Origin: Microcystis viridis FACHB-1342
GTDB taxonomy: Bacteria; Cyanobacteriota; Cyanobacteriia; Cyanobacteriales; Microcystaceae
Direction of reading: 5' to 3'
Length of the DNA stretch: 43,937 nucleotides
Assembly (NCBI RefSeq): GCF_014698335.1
Contig: NZ_JACJSV010000042.1
Span: 1 to 43,937 of the forward strand
The position numbers and the translations under genes are program-made. This document shows, piece after piece, positions 15,415 through 24,394 of the stretch (positions within the stretch are counted from its first letter, which is position 1; every line of letters starts with the position of its first letter). The notes beneath the pieces were generated by a model that was not told the DNA's origin, made no database searches, and saw only the letters and a list, made by a program, of their open reading frames with translations.

Positions 15415-15432
15415 TATTAGATAGTCAATAGT

Positions 15433-15906
15433 TTATTCCCAATTGATCGGCAGCCATTGATGATCTAAAACCTGTTCGAGATTAAAAATTATCTGACTGG
15501 GTAAACCGCCGGGGGATAAACCCATTTTTTTCCGGACGGCCTCTAAAGCTGTATGGTAGGATGGCTCAAAAATCTCCCGAAGATAGGGCTTTAAACTAGG
15601 GCTATCCTCCAGTAAATCTTGAATTTCTGCCCGAAAATTATTGATTTCTCCATTCCAATGATTACCATTCCGGTCTCTTTCCGATTGCCAGTAAGTTAAT
15701 TTGAGTAAATGTTCTAGGAGACGAGTTAAAAGACTTTTGAGCGCGTGTCTTTCACTTCTCCCCATCGATTCAATCTCCTCAATTAAGTTGTCTAAATCCA
15801 CCTCGGCAAACTGGCCTTTTTTTAATTGTTCTGCCGTGGTTTTTAGCCAGAGATAAAAATCTTCTTCGTATAGTGTTGGGGTCGCTGTTTCTGTTGATCT
15901 AGTCAT
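15433..15906 (-). CDS. DUF29 family protein
   Basis: The product matches DUF29, a family common and multicopy in cyanobacteria. Landmarks are LYEEDFYLWLKTTAEQLKKG, VDLDNLIEEIESMGRSERHAL, LLEHLLKLTYW and a C-terminal tryptophan-ending tail. The chosen start is the ATG at 15904-15906 (MTRSTETATP, 157 residues) because the family begins close to this point; an upstream in-frame ATG at 15960 adds 18 unlike residues. The function is unknown. Confidence 0.88.
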   Translation of the reverse strand: MTRSTETATPTLYEEDFYLWLKTTAEQLKKGQFAEVDLDNLIEEIESMGRSERHALKSLLTRLLEHLLKLTYWQSERDRNGNHWNGEINNFRAEIQDLLEDSPSLKPYLREIFEPSYHTALEAVRKKMGLSPGGLPSQIIFNLEQVLDHQWLPINWE

Positions 15907-16006
15907 GACGGAACTGCCACAGGTGAAAACTAATCGGGATTCTATATTAATTAAACCCAAAAAAAAGAGAGCTTGAACTCTCCTTCTTGGTTATTTGCTA
16001 ATCTTA

Positions 16007-16993
16007 CTAACTAGCGACAATATATTCCTTGACGTTGGCCCGGCGACGGCGTAAATGAGCCAGGGCCTGGTGTTCTAATTGTCGCACCCGTTCCCGACTG
16101 ATGTTCATTCTCTGACCGATTTTGGCTAGGGATAACTCCTTGCCATCGGTTAAACCGAAACGGAGAGTAATCACTTCCCGTTGTTGGGGGGTTAATTCGG
16201 CCAGGAGATTGGCTAAGTCTTGCCGTAATAACTCTTGGGTGATGAAGGTATCGGGAGAAACTCCGCTATCTTCCAATAATTCCGACAATTCCGTATCTTG
16301 GTTATCGCCGACGCGCACATCAAGGGAGATGGGTTGACGGGCCATACTGAGATATTCGCGGATTTGAGCGGGTTCTAGCTCTAATTCCAGGGCAATCTCG
16401 GCAGGGGTGGCACTTCTGCCCAGTTTTTGGGCGAGTTCGCGCTGGGTTCTTTTGATTTTATTCAGTTTTTCGGTGATATGGATGGGTAAACGAATGGTGC
16501 GGGCCTGTTGAGCGATCGCACGGGTAATCGCTTGTCGAATCCACCAGTAAGCATAGGTAGAAAATTTATAACCTTTGGTGGGATCAAATTTCTCTACACC
16601 TCTTTCTAATCCCAGACTACCCTCTTGAATTAGATCGAGGAATTCCATGTTCCGCTTTTGATATTTCTTTGCGATCGCAACTACCAAGCGGAGGTTAGCT
16701 TCAATCATTTTCCGTTTAGCTCGATCGCCAGTTTTCAAGGCGCGATCCAGTTCATTTTCGCTTAAATTCACCGAATCCGCCCACTCCAAGCGCTGTGGTT
16801 CCCGTCCTAATTGTTTCGATAGTGCTTCTTTCGCTTCTAACAGGCTCATCATCCGTTGGACTTGTTTGCCGTAAATAATTTCTTGTTCGTGAGTTAGGAG
16901 GGGAACCCGCCCAATTTCGTGCAGATAGGTACGCACCATATCGGCATTGAGGGTGGGCTGTGGTTGAGTTTGGTTGGTTTTTGCTGTGGGCAT
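16007..16993 (-). CDS. Group 2 RNA polymerase sigma-70 factor (SigB-like)
   Basis: A 328-residue sigma factor without the long region 1.1 of the principal factor. It has region 1.2 ([19 protein letters not shown], about 20-38) and region 2 with [32 protein letters not shown] and [19 protein letters not shown]. Region 3 and region 4.2 ([20 protein letters not shown]) follow. It directs polymerase to stress, nitrogen or circadian promoters in cyanobacteria. The sequence most resembles SigB-type factors from memory, which cannot be settled here. A promoter lies about 110 bases upstream. Confidence 0.93.
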   Translation of the reverse strand: MPTAKTNQTQPQPTLNADMVRTYLHEIGRVPLLTHEQEIIYGKQVQRMMSLLEAKEALSKQLGREPQRLEWADSVNLSENELDRALKTGDRAKRKMIEANLRLVVAIAKKYQKRNMEFLDLIQEGSLGLERGVEKFDPTKGYKFSTYAYWWIRQAITRAIAQQARTIRLPIHITEKLNKIKRTQRELAQKLGRSATPAEIALELELEPAQIREYLSMARQPISLDVRVGDNQDTELSELLEDSGVSPDTFITQELLRQDLANLLAELTPQQREVITLRFGLTDGKELSLAKIGQRMNISRERVRQLEHQALAHLRRRRANVKEYIVAS

Positions 16994-17101
16994 TGGTTTG
17001 GTGGTGACTCCTTGACACAGAAAAAGTCTGTTACTATTCCGACTCGCGGGTGAGTCTGGCTTATCTGAAGTCGGTATGAGTTCGATTCGGAATTCCTTTG
17101 A

Positions 17102-17131
17102 TTGTATCCTGTGCTTTTAGACGCAGACAAT
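17102..17131 (-). promoter_or_regulatory. Candidate sigma-70 promoter of the sigma factor gene
   Basis: On the minus strand TTGTCT (17126-17131) and TACAAT (17102-17107) are separated by 18 bases. This gives a leader of about 100 bases before the ATG at 16993. Confidence 0.55.
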
Positions 17132-17680
17132 CCCCTAAAGGTTCAAAGCTAATTCATTCTTTGGTATGATGTTAGGTTTATCCTTTTTCCCCCAACATTT
17201 AGAACAAAAGTATTACAGCCTAGAACTATCAACTACAATCGCTTGTTTTTGGGTCGCTTTTTCCCGAATCCTCGGCAGTGCCGCTGATACTGTTAGGTAA
17301 GATTACAAGACAAAAAGGTGATTTTCCCGATTAGTCATAAACAATTTGGCTGACTTCCGACCCTTTCGCCCTCAGCTTTGAGAGGAAGACTGACAGCCGA
17401 GAACCGACTTCTATATATATAATGACCGATCAACACCAGCAAAGTGAGATGTAATCATTGCGGATTTCCGAACTATTTTCTGTAGTATTTGTTACAAAAT
17501 GCCAAATTAGCCGCGATTGAGAATCGGGAAAAATTGTTATAAAAATTAGGATTGCTAGGAGGGTAATAACTATCATAGAAACAGCAGGGCGGAGATCGGG
17601 ATAAATTATCGTTTAAACCAAGCTCGATCGCAGTCTCCACAATGCCGTTCTGTGGAACTCCTGAACAATGAGGACTTACT
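17132..17680. other. Long divergent intergenic region before hoxH
   Basis: No gene is supported in this 549-base stretch, and no trace of hoxY, the usual upstream partner of hoxH, is seen. A TATAAT at 17418-17423 in a TATATATAATG context is a possible -10 for hoxH, without a good -35. GAGG about 9 bases before the hoxH ATG is the likely ribosome binding site. Confidence 0.5.
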
Positions 17681-19105
17681 ATGACTAAAACCGTCGTTAT
17701 CGATCCCGTCACCCGGATCGAAGGCCATGCCAAGATCTCGATTTTCCTTGACGATGGGGGGGAAGTGGATGACGTGCGTTTTCATGTGGTCGAGTATCGT
17801 GGTTTTGAGAAATTCTGCGAGGGACGGCCGATGTGGGAGATGGCGGGAATTACTGCCCGAATTTGCGGCATTTGTCCCGTTAGTCACCTACTTTGTGCCG
17901 CCAAAACCGGCGATAAAATTCTAGCGGTGCAAATCCCCCCTGCGGGGGAAAAACTGCGGCGCTTGATGAATTTGGGACAATTAACCCAATCCCATGCTTT
18001 AAGCTTTTTTCATCTTAGCAGTCCCGATTTTCTGCTTGGTTGGGAAAGTGACCCCGCTAAACGGAATGTGTTCGGTTTAATTGCGGCCGATCCCGACCTA
18101 GCGCGAGCAGGCATCCGTTTACGTCAATTTGGACAGAAAGTTATTGAACTTTTGGGAGCAAAAAAAATTCACCCCGCTTGGTCTGTCCCGGGGGGTGTGC
18201 GTTCCCCTTTAAGCGAAGAAGGGCGACAATGGATTAAAGAACGACTGCCGGAGTCTAAAGCGACTCTTTACACGGCTTTAAACCTATTTAAAGGACTTCT
18301 GGACAATTTAACCACAGAAATCGCCGCTTTTGGTAATTTCCCTTCTCTATTTATGGGATTGGTTGGTAAACGGGACGAGTGGGAACACTACGGTGGTCAT
18401 ATTCGTTTTACCGATAGTCAAGGCAATATCGTAGCCGATAACCTGAGCGAAGACAATTATCGCGATTATATCGGCGAATCAGTGGAAAAATGGTCTTATT
18501 TGAAGTTTCCCTACTATAAACCCCTCGGTTATCCCAATGGTATCTATCGAGTTGGTCCCTTGGCCCGCTTAAATGTTTGTTCCCATTTTGGCACGGAGGG
18601 AGCGGATATCGAGTTACGCGAATATCGCCATCGGGTCGGTGGTGTAGCAACCTCTTCTTTTTATTATCATTATGCTCGTTTAGTCGAGATTTTGGCTTGT
18701 TTAGAACAGATTGAACGTTTAATCGATGATCCCGATATAGTTTCTCAACGCTGCCGGGCCGAAGCAGGAATTAATAATCTGCAAGGGGTGGGAGTTAGTG
18801 AAGCGCCCCGGGGTACTTTATTCCATGATTATAAAGTGGATGAAAATGGTTTGATTGAAACGGTGAATTTAATTATTGCCACAGGTAATAATAATTTGGC
18901 GATGAATCAAACGGTGAAACAAATCGCCCAACATTATATCCATGGTGGCGAAATTCCCGAAGCGATGTTAAACCGCGTAGAAGCGGGTATTCGTTGCTAT
19001 GATCCCTGTTTAAGTTGTTCCACTCACGCTATGGGACAAATGCCGCTACAGCTAGAGTTAGTTAATGCAGCTGGTGACGTGATTAATACTCGACAAAGGG
19101 GTTAA
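17681..19105 (+). CDS. hoxH: Bidirectional [NiFe] hydrogenase large subunit
   Basis: HoxH carries the Ni-Fe active site of the cytoplasmic NAD(P)-linked bidirectional hydrogenase HoxEFUYH. The 474-residue product has [11 protein letters not shown] near the start. The nickel ligands are Cys62 and Cys65 in RICGICP, and Cys443 and Cys446 in DPCLSCSTH. His449 is followed by a 25-residue C-terminal peptide expected to be removed by the maturation protease HoxW. The protein looks full length and intact. No hoxE, F, U, Y or hyp genes lie within the window on either side, so hoxH is detached here. Confidence 0.96.
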   Translation: MTKTVVIDPVTRIEGHAKISIFLDDGGEVDDVRFHVVEYRGFEKFCEGRPMWEMAGITARICGICPVSHLLCAAKTGDKILAVQIPPAGEKLRRLMNLGQLTQSHALSFFHLSSPDFLLGWESDPAKRNVFGLIAADPDLARAGIRLRQFGQKVIELLGAKKIHPAWSVPGGVRSPLSEEGRQWIKERLPESKATLYTALNLFKGLLDNLTTEIAAFGNFPSLFMGLVGKRDEWEHYGGHIRFTDSQGNIVADNLSEDNYRDYIGESVEKWSYLKFPYYKPLGYPNGIYRVGPLARLNVCSHFGTEGADIELREYRHRVGGVATSSFYYHYARLVEILACLEQIERLIDDPDIVSQRCRAEAGINNLQGVGVSEAPRGTLFHDYKVDENGLIETVNLIIATGNNNLAMNQTVKQIAQHYIHGGEIPEAMLNRVEAGIRCYDPCLSCSTHAMGQMPLQLELVNAAGDVINTRQRG

Positions 19106-19120
19106 TTATCTAAGTTGTTA

Positions 19121-19157
19121 GGGTGTTGGGAAATAGGGCAAATTCCTCCTAACACCC
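19121..19157 (+). terminator. Possible hairpin after hoxH
   Basis: GGGTGTT at 19121-19127 can pair with AACACCC at 19151-19157, 16 bases after the hoxH stop. There is no uninterrupted T tract, so termination is uncertain. Confidence 0.4.
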
Positions 19158-19192
19158 GGGGCTATTTCATTTTAGATGATAAGATATTGGGG

Positions 19193-19401
19193 GAAAATAA
19201 AACGGTTCTTCGGTTTGTCTTATGCAACGTACAGGGTTATAAGGAATGAAACTATTATAGAGAAAAACATTTGGCGATTTTTGTCAATTGTTTTCAATCT
19301 AGAGCGAACTAAATCAATTAAATCTCTTGCCAGATAAGGATTTAGTGGATTTATGCCGCACTATCGAACCATAACAAGTAACGAAGAACCTTTTATTTAT
19401 C
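19193..19401. repeat. Inverted-repeat element or MITE remnant
   Basis: AAATAAAA-C-GGTTCTTCGGT around 19195-19214 matches the complement of AACGAAGAACCTTTTATTT (19380-19398) with few differences, framing about 165 non-coding bases. It may be a small element inserted into the adjacent transposase relic. No target duplication was found. Confidence 0.4.
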
Positions 19402-19820
19402 TGAAAAAAAAATTTTTCTGTTTCTTTTTGGGGCGTTCAATGGGAGTTTCCGTTACATCCACTACCCTTACGACCGGTATCTCTGCTTGATTTAGTAGAG
19501 CTTTTTTTCCTTTTAAACAAACGGAAGTTTCCCGATTGTGAAAGCATTTTTTCCGTCTTATTTACAGCCTATAGTTAATTCTGATATTTGACCGCTTGTA
19601 CCAATGTGAAAATATGTTCTATATTCTCGCCAATATTCTAACGTTACTAAAACTTGTTCTTCTATAGATAGTTTAGGTTTCGGTCCGCTTTTAGATACTG
19701 AATTAGAGTCGGCTTCAACACTTTTTACTGATTCTACCATCCTACCATCTTTCTATGGGTTTGTTTATACACACCGAAACGGCGTTTGAACTGTTCATCT
19801 GATAAGTTTTGATAATCCAT
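19400..19820 (-). pseudogene. Degenerate IS5-family transposase (HTH_Tnp_4/DDE_Tnp_4, IS702-like)
   Basis: On the minus strand an ATG at 19820 starts MDYQNLSDEQFKRRFGVYKQ, then the frame shifts. It continues from 19740 as SGPKPKLSIEEQVLVTLEYW and EYRTYFHIGTS, shifts again, and ends with fragments such as KKALLNQAEIPVV and ETPIERPKK. These are N-terminal parts of an IS702-like transposase. At least two frameshifts and loss of the C-terminal half make it non-functional. It belongs to the remnant ending at 19961. Confidence 0.75.
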
Positions 19821-19961
19821 ATTTTTGCTAATAAACATAGCAAAAGTATGGATGATTTCCTGACCTAAGATTACATTTTATTCTTTTTTCCACTTCCATC
19901 TAAAAATCGAGAAAAAAGCAAGACCTTCCACTATACCATAAAAAAATTATGCAAGAGGTCT
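19400..19961 (-). mobile_element. Truncated IS702-like element
   Basis: The right end, AGACCTCTTGCATAA on the minus strand (ending at 19961), resembles inverted ends of cyanobacterial IS702-type elements. The other end is missing, replaced by the inverted-repeat element around 19204-19390. The outer base pair falls within the stop codon of the CHAT gene. Confidence 0.6.
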
Positions 19962-22900
19962 AATTAGCAGCCCCAATCAAAATAAAGGGCGACCAAAAGA
20001 AAGGGTGGCTTTTAATTTGACTCAGTTTGGCCTGTCGCATGGCTTCACTTTTAGTCATACCATTCTTGAGATTCTGATAAAATTGGGTCATAATTTCCGC
20101 ACTGGTATTATCTTCAGCATTCCAAAGACTGGCTATTACTGATTTAGCGCCGGCTCTTTCTAGGACGTAAGCAAGTCCTGAAATTTCCTGGCCGTCTGCG
20201 TTGGCTTCCTTGGCGGTTTGACAGGCACTCAGGGTGATTAATTCGGTATTTTTTAAGCCTAATAATGCAGCATCAGCGATGTTATATTGTTGATTATTTG
20301 CGAAAAGAATAGTATTAGCTTGCATACCCAAATTAGGACAGCCAGCGAGGTCAAAACAGCCGTGAGTTCCTAAGTGTAAAATCGAGAAGCGAAAGGCTTG
20401 TTTTTTGAATATATCTAGAGTTGCATTTGTACCGAGATATTTTTCACTTCCCGGAAAGATTTTGCTGATAGTTTCTGCTTCTATTTCTGTGCCTTTAAGT
20501 TCTTCTTGGGTGGGTTTAGGGTTAGCAAATGCTAGACCTTGTAAGGGTTTTCTTTCGGTCGCGGGAGGAGTAGATGTGGAGATGCGAGTTAAATAATAAA
20601 TTGGATATTTTTCTAGGAGAACTTGGTCATTTTTCTTATCGTAGAGGGTTTCAAAGGGAATATAGCGCAGTTGTCCGGTGGCGATAATAGCGATATTTTT
20701 CGGGGAACTGGTGGCGATTTGGGACTCGATGGGACGGATTAAAATCTCGTATAATTTACTACCGGTAACGAGGTAGTCGGCATTTTGATAGTCGGCTAAT
20801 TGGGTACGGTATTGACTGACAAGTTGATTAAAATCATCGGCTTTTGCATCACTTTGAATAACGATTAATTTTTCTCTAGTAACGAGAAATAGAGCGACTT
20901 TATCGCGGAGGGGAACGGGTTGAATAACGAGGGTATCAGGAGCGATATTTTTCTGGAGTTGGGCGATGTCAGTGGGTTTTGTTTCAAAAAGTTCAGCAAT
21001 TTCTGGATATTTCTCTCCGATAGTTTCCGCATTTTTATACACTTTCTCCTCGAATTGTCGGATTTGTTGTGCCAGTTCTTCAGAGAATTTATCCTGTAGT
21101 TGTCGGCGCATTCCTTCGAGTTGTTGATTGTCGGTGTTCCAGTTATCAAGTGCTTTTTGTGCATCGGGATCAGCAACTTTGGCATTAATCAGGCGATTGT
21201 AATCGGCGAGATCGGCGGTAGTGGCGAGTTTAAGCCATTCAAAAGCTTTTTCTGGTTGATTTTGCTGGATGAGGAGGTCAATCAGGTGAGCAAACGTTTC
21301 CGAGAAATACATATTACTCGACCAATTTTTTTCCGACCAATACTTTTTACGGACTTTACGAGGTGAAGAACGACGTGACTCAATAATAAGATTAGCACTT
21401 TGCTCTAAATAGCTTAAGGCTTCGCTCGGACGATTTAGCATCTTGTAAGCTATACCAATTTTGCTCAGAACCATCTCCTTATTGCCTTTATATTCTTGTC
21501 CATAAGTTTTAATAAATTCTGATAACGCCGATAGATAGTAAGTAAGTGCTTGTTCATTATTTCCTTCCTTCATATACAAATCACCAACTTCCAAATTACC
21601 TCTAACTCTTGTAACTTCGGCGAATCTAACCGGTAAAGAAAACATTTGATTATAACAATCTAGTGCCTTCTGCTTTTCATCAAACTTGACGTATACCTGA
21701 CAGAGAGCCTGAAGTGAATTGCCTTTAATGAATAGAATATATTCGGATTTTGTGAATTCCGACAGAGTTTTATCCATAGCCAATTGATCAAGAATAAGAA
21801 TACCCTTCTGCAAGTAACTAATCGAATTCTTTTTATCATCTAATTCAGCGTAAGTACGGCCAATCTTAACGAGATATGCTGATTCTGTTACACGATTTAC
21901 TAGAGGCTGATATTGAGATTGATGTATAGTTAGTGCTTGTTGGTAAAAATTAAGACATTCTAATGTATTTCCATAAGATTCAATAGGCTTTTGGTACTGT
22001 CCAAGAGAGTAGTAAGCATTTCCTACTGAATATATACAAATATCTCCTAATGTGGAAAAGATAAATTCTTGTTTTGGTTTATCTCCTAATTTTTGATAAC
22101 CAATGAGTGCTTTTTTTAGGTTTTCACTAGCCGATTTAATTCTGCTCTTTTCATTGATTGAAAGTGGCCTTATTAATTCTGCTGGTTCCGAATACAATGC
22201 TGTTAGAGCTTCATTAAATATTCGGTCAGTTTCTCTACGGAGATCGAATTGGTCGGTAAAGGTTCGAGCGATTGCTGCCGGGATAAAGGCGTATTCTCTC
22301 CCCCTATCAATTCGTTGAGATGCGGTTCCTATCGCCGTATACAGTGATTCTGATTGTCTAAAATAGTCAATAGCCTTTTGGTACTGTCCAAGAGAGTAGT
22401 AAGCATTTCCTAAATTAAATAGTATTATTGTTTTTAAATTAATGGGTCTTATGTTTATAAAGTCATCGAATAAGCCATCACCATTAGAATCGTATTTATT
22501 CAAGATTGCTAAAGACTGTTCAAGGTACTCGATCGCCTTCTGGTACTGTCCGAGGGAGTAGTAAGAAAGTCCTAAGCCACCTAAAGAATTAGCTTCCCCA
22601 GCGCGATCGCCGACATTCTTCATGATAGCTAAAGACTGTTGATAAAACTCGATCCCTTTTTGGTAGTTTCCGAGGAAGTTATAAGTGTTCCCTAACACAA
22701 ATAGTATTATGCCTTCTTCTTTTCGATAACCGTTTTCTCTCGTCAAAGCTAAATACTTTCGATAAGACTCGATGTCTCGATAGCCGATTTCCTGGATAAT
22801 AGCTAAAGACTGTTGCTGATAGTCAGTTGCTTTTTTATACTGTCCGAGGGATTGGTAAGCAGCTCCTAAATTGCCCAAAGAAATGGCTTCTCCTTTGCGA

Positions 22901-23235
22901 TCACGAATCTCCCTCGCAATAGCTAAAGACTGTTGATAAAAATCGATCGCCTTTTGGTACTGTCCGAGAGACTCGAAAATGATTCCTAAGTTGCCTAAGT
23001 CAATGGATTCCCGTTCGCGACTATGGATCATTCTATTGGTAGCTAAAGACTCCTGAAGAGATTCAATCGCCTGTTGAATCCGTTGCTGCAAAAGCTGATC
23101 GGCTTCCGCTTTCCTCGCATCCGTATTTTGCGCTATTACCGCAGGGACGAGAGAGGAGAGTTTCCCGTTAACAACTGGTAGGGTGACGGTAGCCACTAGG
23201 GAAAGGGTAAGTAAGGCGTAAAATTTGGGATTCAT
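19960..23235 (-). CDS. Exported TPR-CHAT (caspase-like) protein
   Basis: A 1091-residue protein with a signal peptide (about 1-36, hydrophobic to VIAQN). More than ten TPR/Kinesin-light-chain-type repeats such as GQYQKAIDFYQQSLAI follow, then a C-terminal CHAT peptidase domain from about 780. The catalytic pair is visible: His958 in LHLGTHGCFD and Cys1005 in ITLSACQTA. The ending HPFFWSPFILIGAAN is typical of CHAT proteins. It probably acts as a periplasmic or surface caspase-like protease or scaffold controlled by ligand binding to the repeats. Its TAG stop is completed by the first bases of an IS end. Confidence 0.9.
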   Translation of the reverse strand: MNPKFYALLTLSLVATVTLPVVNGKLSSLVPAVIAQNTDARKAEADQLLQQRIQQAIESLQESLATNRMIHSRERESIDLGNLGIIFESLGQYQKAIDFYQQSLAIAREIRDRKGEAISLGNLGAAYQSLGQYKKATDYQQQSLAIIQEIGYRDIESYRKYLALTRENGYRKEEGIILFVLGNTYNFLGNYQKGIEFYQQSLAIMKNVGDRAGEANSLGGLGLSYYSLGQYQKAIEYLEQSLAILNKYDSNGDGLFDDFINIRPINLKTIILFNLGNAYYSLGQYQKAIDYFRQSESLYTAIGTASQRIDRGREYAFIPAAIARTFTDQFDLRRETDRIFNEALTALYSEPAELIRPLSINEKSRIKSASENLKKALIGYQKLGDKPKQEFIFSTLGDICIYSVGNAYYSLGQYQKPIESYGNTLECLNFYQQALTIHQSQYQPLVNRVTESAYLVKIGRTYAELDDKKNSISYLQKGILILDQLAMDKTLSEFTKSEYILFIKGNSLQALCQVYVKFDEKQKALDCYNQMFSLPVRFAEVTRVRGNLEVGDLYMKEGNNEQALTYYLSALSEFIKTYGQEYKGNKEMVLSKIGIAYKMLNRPSEALSYLEQSANLIIESRRSSPRKVRKKYWSEKNWSSNMYFSETFAHLIDLLIQQNQPEKAFEWLKLATTADLADYNRLINAKVADPDAQKALDNWNTDNQQLEGMRRQLQDKFSEELAQQIRQFEEKVYKNAETIGEKYPEIAELFETKPTDIAQLQKNIAPDTLVIQPVPLRDKVALFLVTREKLIVIQSDAKADDFNQLVSQYRTQLADYQNADYLVTGSKLYEILIRPIESQIATSSPKNIAIIATGQLRYIPFETLYDKKNDQVLLEKYPIYYLTRISTSTPPATERKPLQGLAFANPKPTQEELKGTEIEAETISKIFPGSEKYLGTNATLDIFKKQAFRFSILHLGTHGCFDLAGCPNLGMQANTILFANNQQYNIADAALLGLKNTELITLSACQTAKEANADGQEISGLAYVLERAGAKSVIASLWNAEDNTSAEIMTQFYQNLKNGMTKSEAMRQAKLSQIKSHPFFWSPFILIGAAN

Positions 23236-23260
23236 AGTTATTTCCGCTATCAGTTATTAG

Positions 23261-23472
23261 TTAATACACCTCATCATGAGTTCCAATGTTAATCAAAACT
23301 ATTCTATCTGTTTGAGTTTTTTCGTCTCGTTCTAAATAGAAAATGATGAGGCAATCATAACTACAGGAACAAGCTCTCAATTCCTGATATTCTCCCCTGA
23401 CTCGATTAACATTTCTTGCTGTTCCCTGGGTAATTGACTAACCAACTCCAGCGCGTTTTCAAAGGTAATCAT
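23261..23472 (-). pseudogene. Broken type II toxin-antitoxin locus (antitoxin head fused to YafQ/RelE-like toxin tail)
   Basis: From ATG 23472 the frame reads MITFENALELVSQLPREQQE, an antitoxin-like start that stops after 31 residues. Overlapping it in another frame, EYQELRACSCSYDCLIIFYL and TDRIVLINIGTHDEVY resemble the C-terminal half of a YafQ/RelE-like ribonuclease toxin, ending at TAA 23261-23263. The toxin N-terminus and antitoxin C-terminus are missing, so a deletion has joined the two genes. Confidence 0.62.
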
Positions 23473-23524
23473 ATTGAACTCCCTTGTTAAATTTAATGCG
23501 ATAACAGTCCTATTTAAGTACGAA

Positions 23525-23566
23525 GATCTGATCAATGACATAATTTTTCCCCTCGCTAACCCGACA
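23525..23566 (+). pseudogene. Fragment related to the immunity-like gene at 24945
   Basis: These bases read LINDIIFPLANPT, almost the same as LINDIIFDLANPT in the protein encoded at 24945-25310. Roughly 30 of 36 bases match. Homology then stops abruptly at the 3' end of the doc locus. This is probably a recombination remnant of a second copy. Confidence 0.5.
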
Positions 23567-23609
23567 TTAGAGGAATCTTTAATAAATGTTTCCTAATCCA
23601 ATCAGCTAA

Positions 23610-23742
23610 GGGACTTGCGTGGGAATAATATCCCAATCGATCGGAGGGCGCAAGCTTTGCGCCCCTACAGTAACGGATTTTGTCCACAATGTAGGGGCGA
23701 ACTGCGTTCGCCCAAAAGGTACATTATCAAAGCGCAAGTCCC
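23610..23742. mobile_element. 133-bp MITE inserted in doc
   Basis: Inverted ends GGGACTTGCG and CGCAAGTCCC enclose 133 bases and are flanked by TAA on both sides (23607-23609 and 23743-23745). The interior has a large palindromic unit (about 23645-23713) with GGGCGCAAGC and GTAGGGGCGAAC-type arms, common as dispersed repeats in cyanobacteria. A 3-bp TNA duplication suits an IS5-related transposase. Confidence 0.8.
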
Positions 23743-24099
23743 TAATTGTTCCTCTGAAAGCTTACCAACAGCAAGATCGATCCATATCTGGTATTTTTCT
23801 TGACTAGAAGCTTGAAAATCGTAGCTATTGAGCCTCAGAAAAGTCCTCGTCACTACATAGGCCGTTCTCTTATTCCCATCTACAAAAGGGTGATTCTTGA
23901 CAATCCCATAAGCGTAGGCTGCTGCCAAAGAAGCCATGTCAGGATGCGACTCAGAATAAGCCAGAAAATTTTGCGGTCGGGAAAGTGCGCTTTCTAGCAA
24001 CCCCTCATCTCGAATACCCTCTAATCCACCATGCTCGGCTATTTGGCGGTGATGAATCGCGAGAGCTACCCCATCAGCTATCCAGATTAGCTGGTTCAT
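23665..24099 (-). CDS. doc: Doc/Fic-type toxin with MITE-altered C-terminus
   Basis: A 144-residue protein with the Doc/Fic core ending in HPFVDGNKRTA (70-80). The Fic histidine is His70 and the phosphate-binding loop is GNKR; Doc proteins phosphorylate EF-Tu. Residues 120-144 are encoded by the MITE. Removing the MITE and one TAA restores a frame continuing ADWIRKHLLKIPLMSG and a stop, which looks like a normal Doc tail. The core is intact, so activity may remain. It follows its antitoxin gene by 4 bases. Confidence 0.85.
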   Translation of the reverse strand: MNQLIWIADGVALAIHHRQIAEHGGLEGIRDEGLLESALSRPQNFLAYSESHPDMASLAAAYAYGIVKNHPFVDGNKRTAYVVTRTFLRLNSYDFQASSQEKYQIWIDLAVGKLSEEQLGTCALIMYLLGERSSPLHCGQNPLL

Positions 24100-24103
24100 G
24101 AGC

Positions 24104-24328
24104 CTAAGTTGCCAGCTTTCTTAAAATATTCCAGTCTTCGCGCATCACTTCCTCCGCCACTTCCATTTGCTGGACAAATTCGGGGTCGTAGGGTGTAAGC
24201 TCAAAGCCATTCGGCGTTTCCAAGACGTAGAGCATATCGCCTTTACTAAGGCGCAGCTTCTCCACCAACTCTTTCGGGAAAATCACCCCCATAGAGTTCC
24301 CTACCGTTGTGACTTTTAACTTAATCAT
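24104..24328 (-). CDS. AbrB/SpoVT-type antitoxin
   Basis: The product starting MIKLKVTTVGNSMGVIFPKE (74 residues) is a swapped-hairpin AbrB-type DNA-binding domain, usual as the antitoxin in front of doc genes. The C-terminal acidic part (PEFVQQMEVAEEVMREDWN) probably wraps the toxin. I chose ATG 24328; an upstream ATG at 24355 would add nine residues. Its stop is 4 bases from the doc start, so the two form one operon, probably autorepressed. Confidence 0.85.
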   Translation of the reverse strand: MIKLKVTTVGNSMGVIFPKELVEKLRLSKGDMLYVLETPNGFELTPYDPEFVQQMEVAEEVMREDWNILRKLAT

Positions 24329-24394
24329 CGTTTTTTGACTGAGTAAATATGTCAATTATAGCACCTCCCATATTTCCTGAATTTCTCACATCAC

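Noticed and set aside
17473-17887. Minus-strand frames upstream of and inside the hoxH start
   Set aside because: They show no protein family features and overlap clear hoxH coding sequence.
19960-23235. Repeated near-identical DNA units in the TPR region, possibly a CRISPR array
   Set aside because: The units are in frame, about 120 bases apart and encode TPR helices; there are no short uniform repeats with unique spacers.
23615-23807. Short plus-strand frames over the doc 3' end
   Set aside because: They are shadows of the MITE and of doc in other frames.
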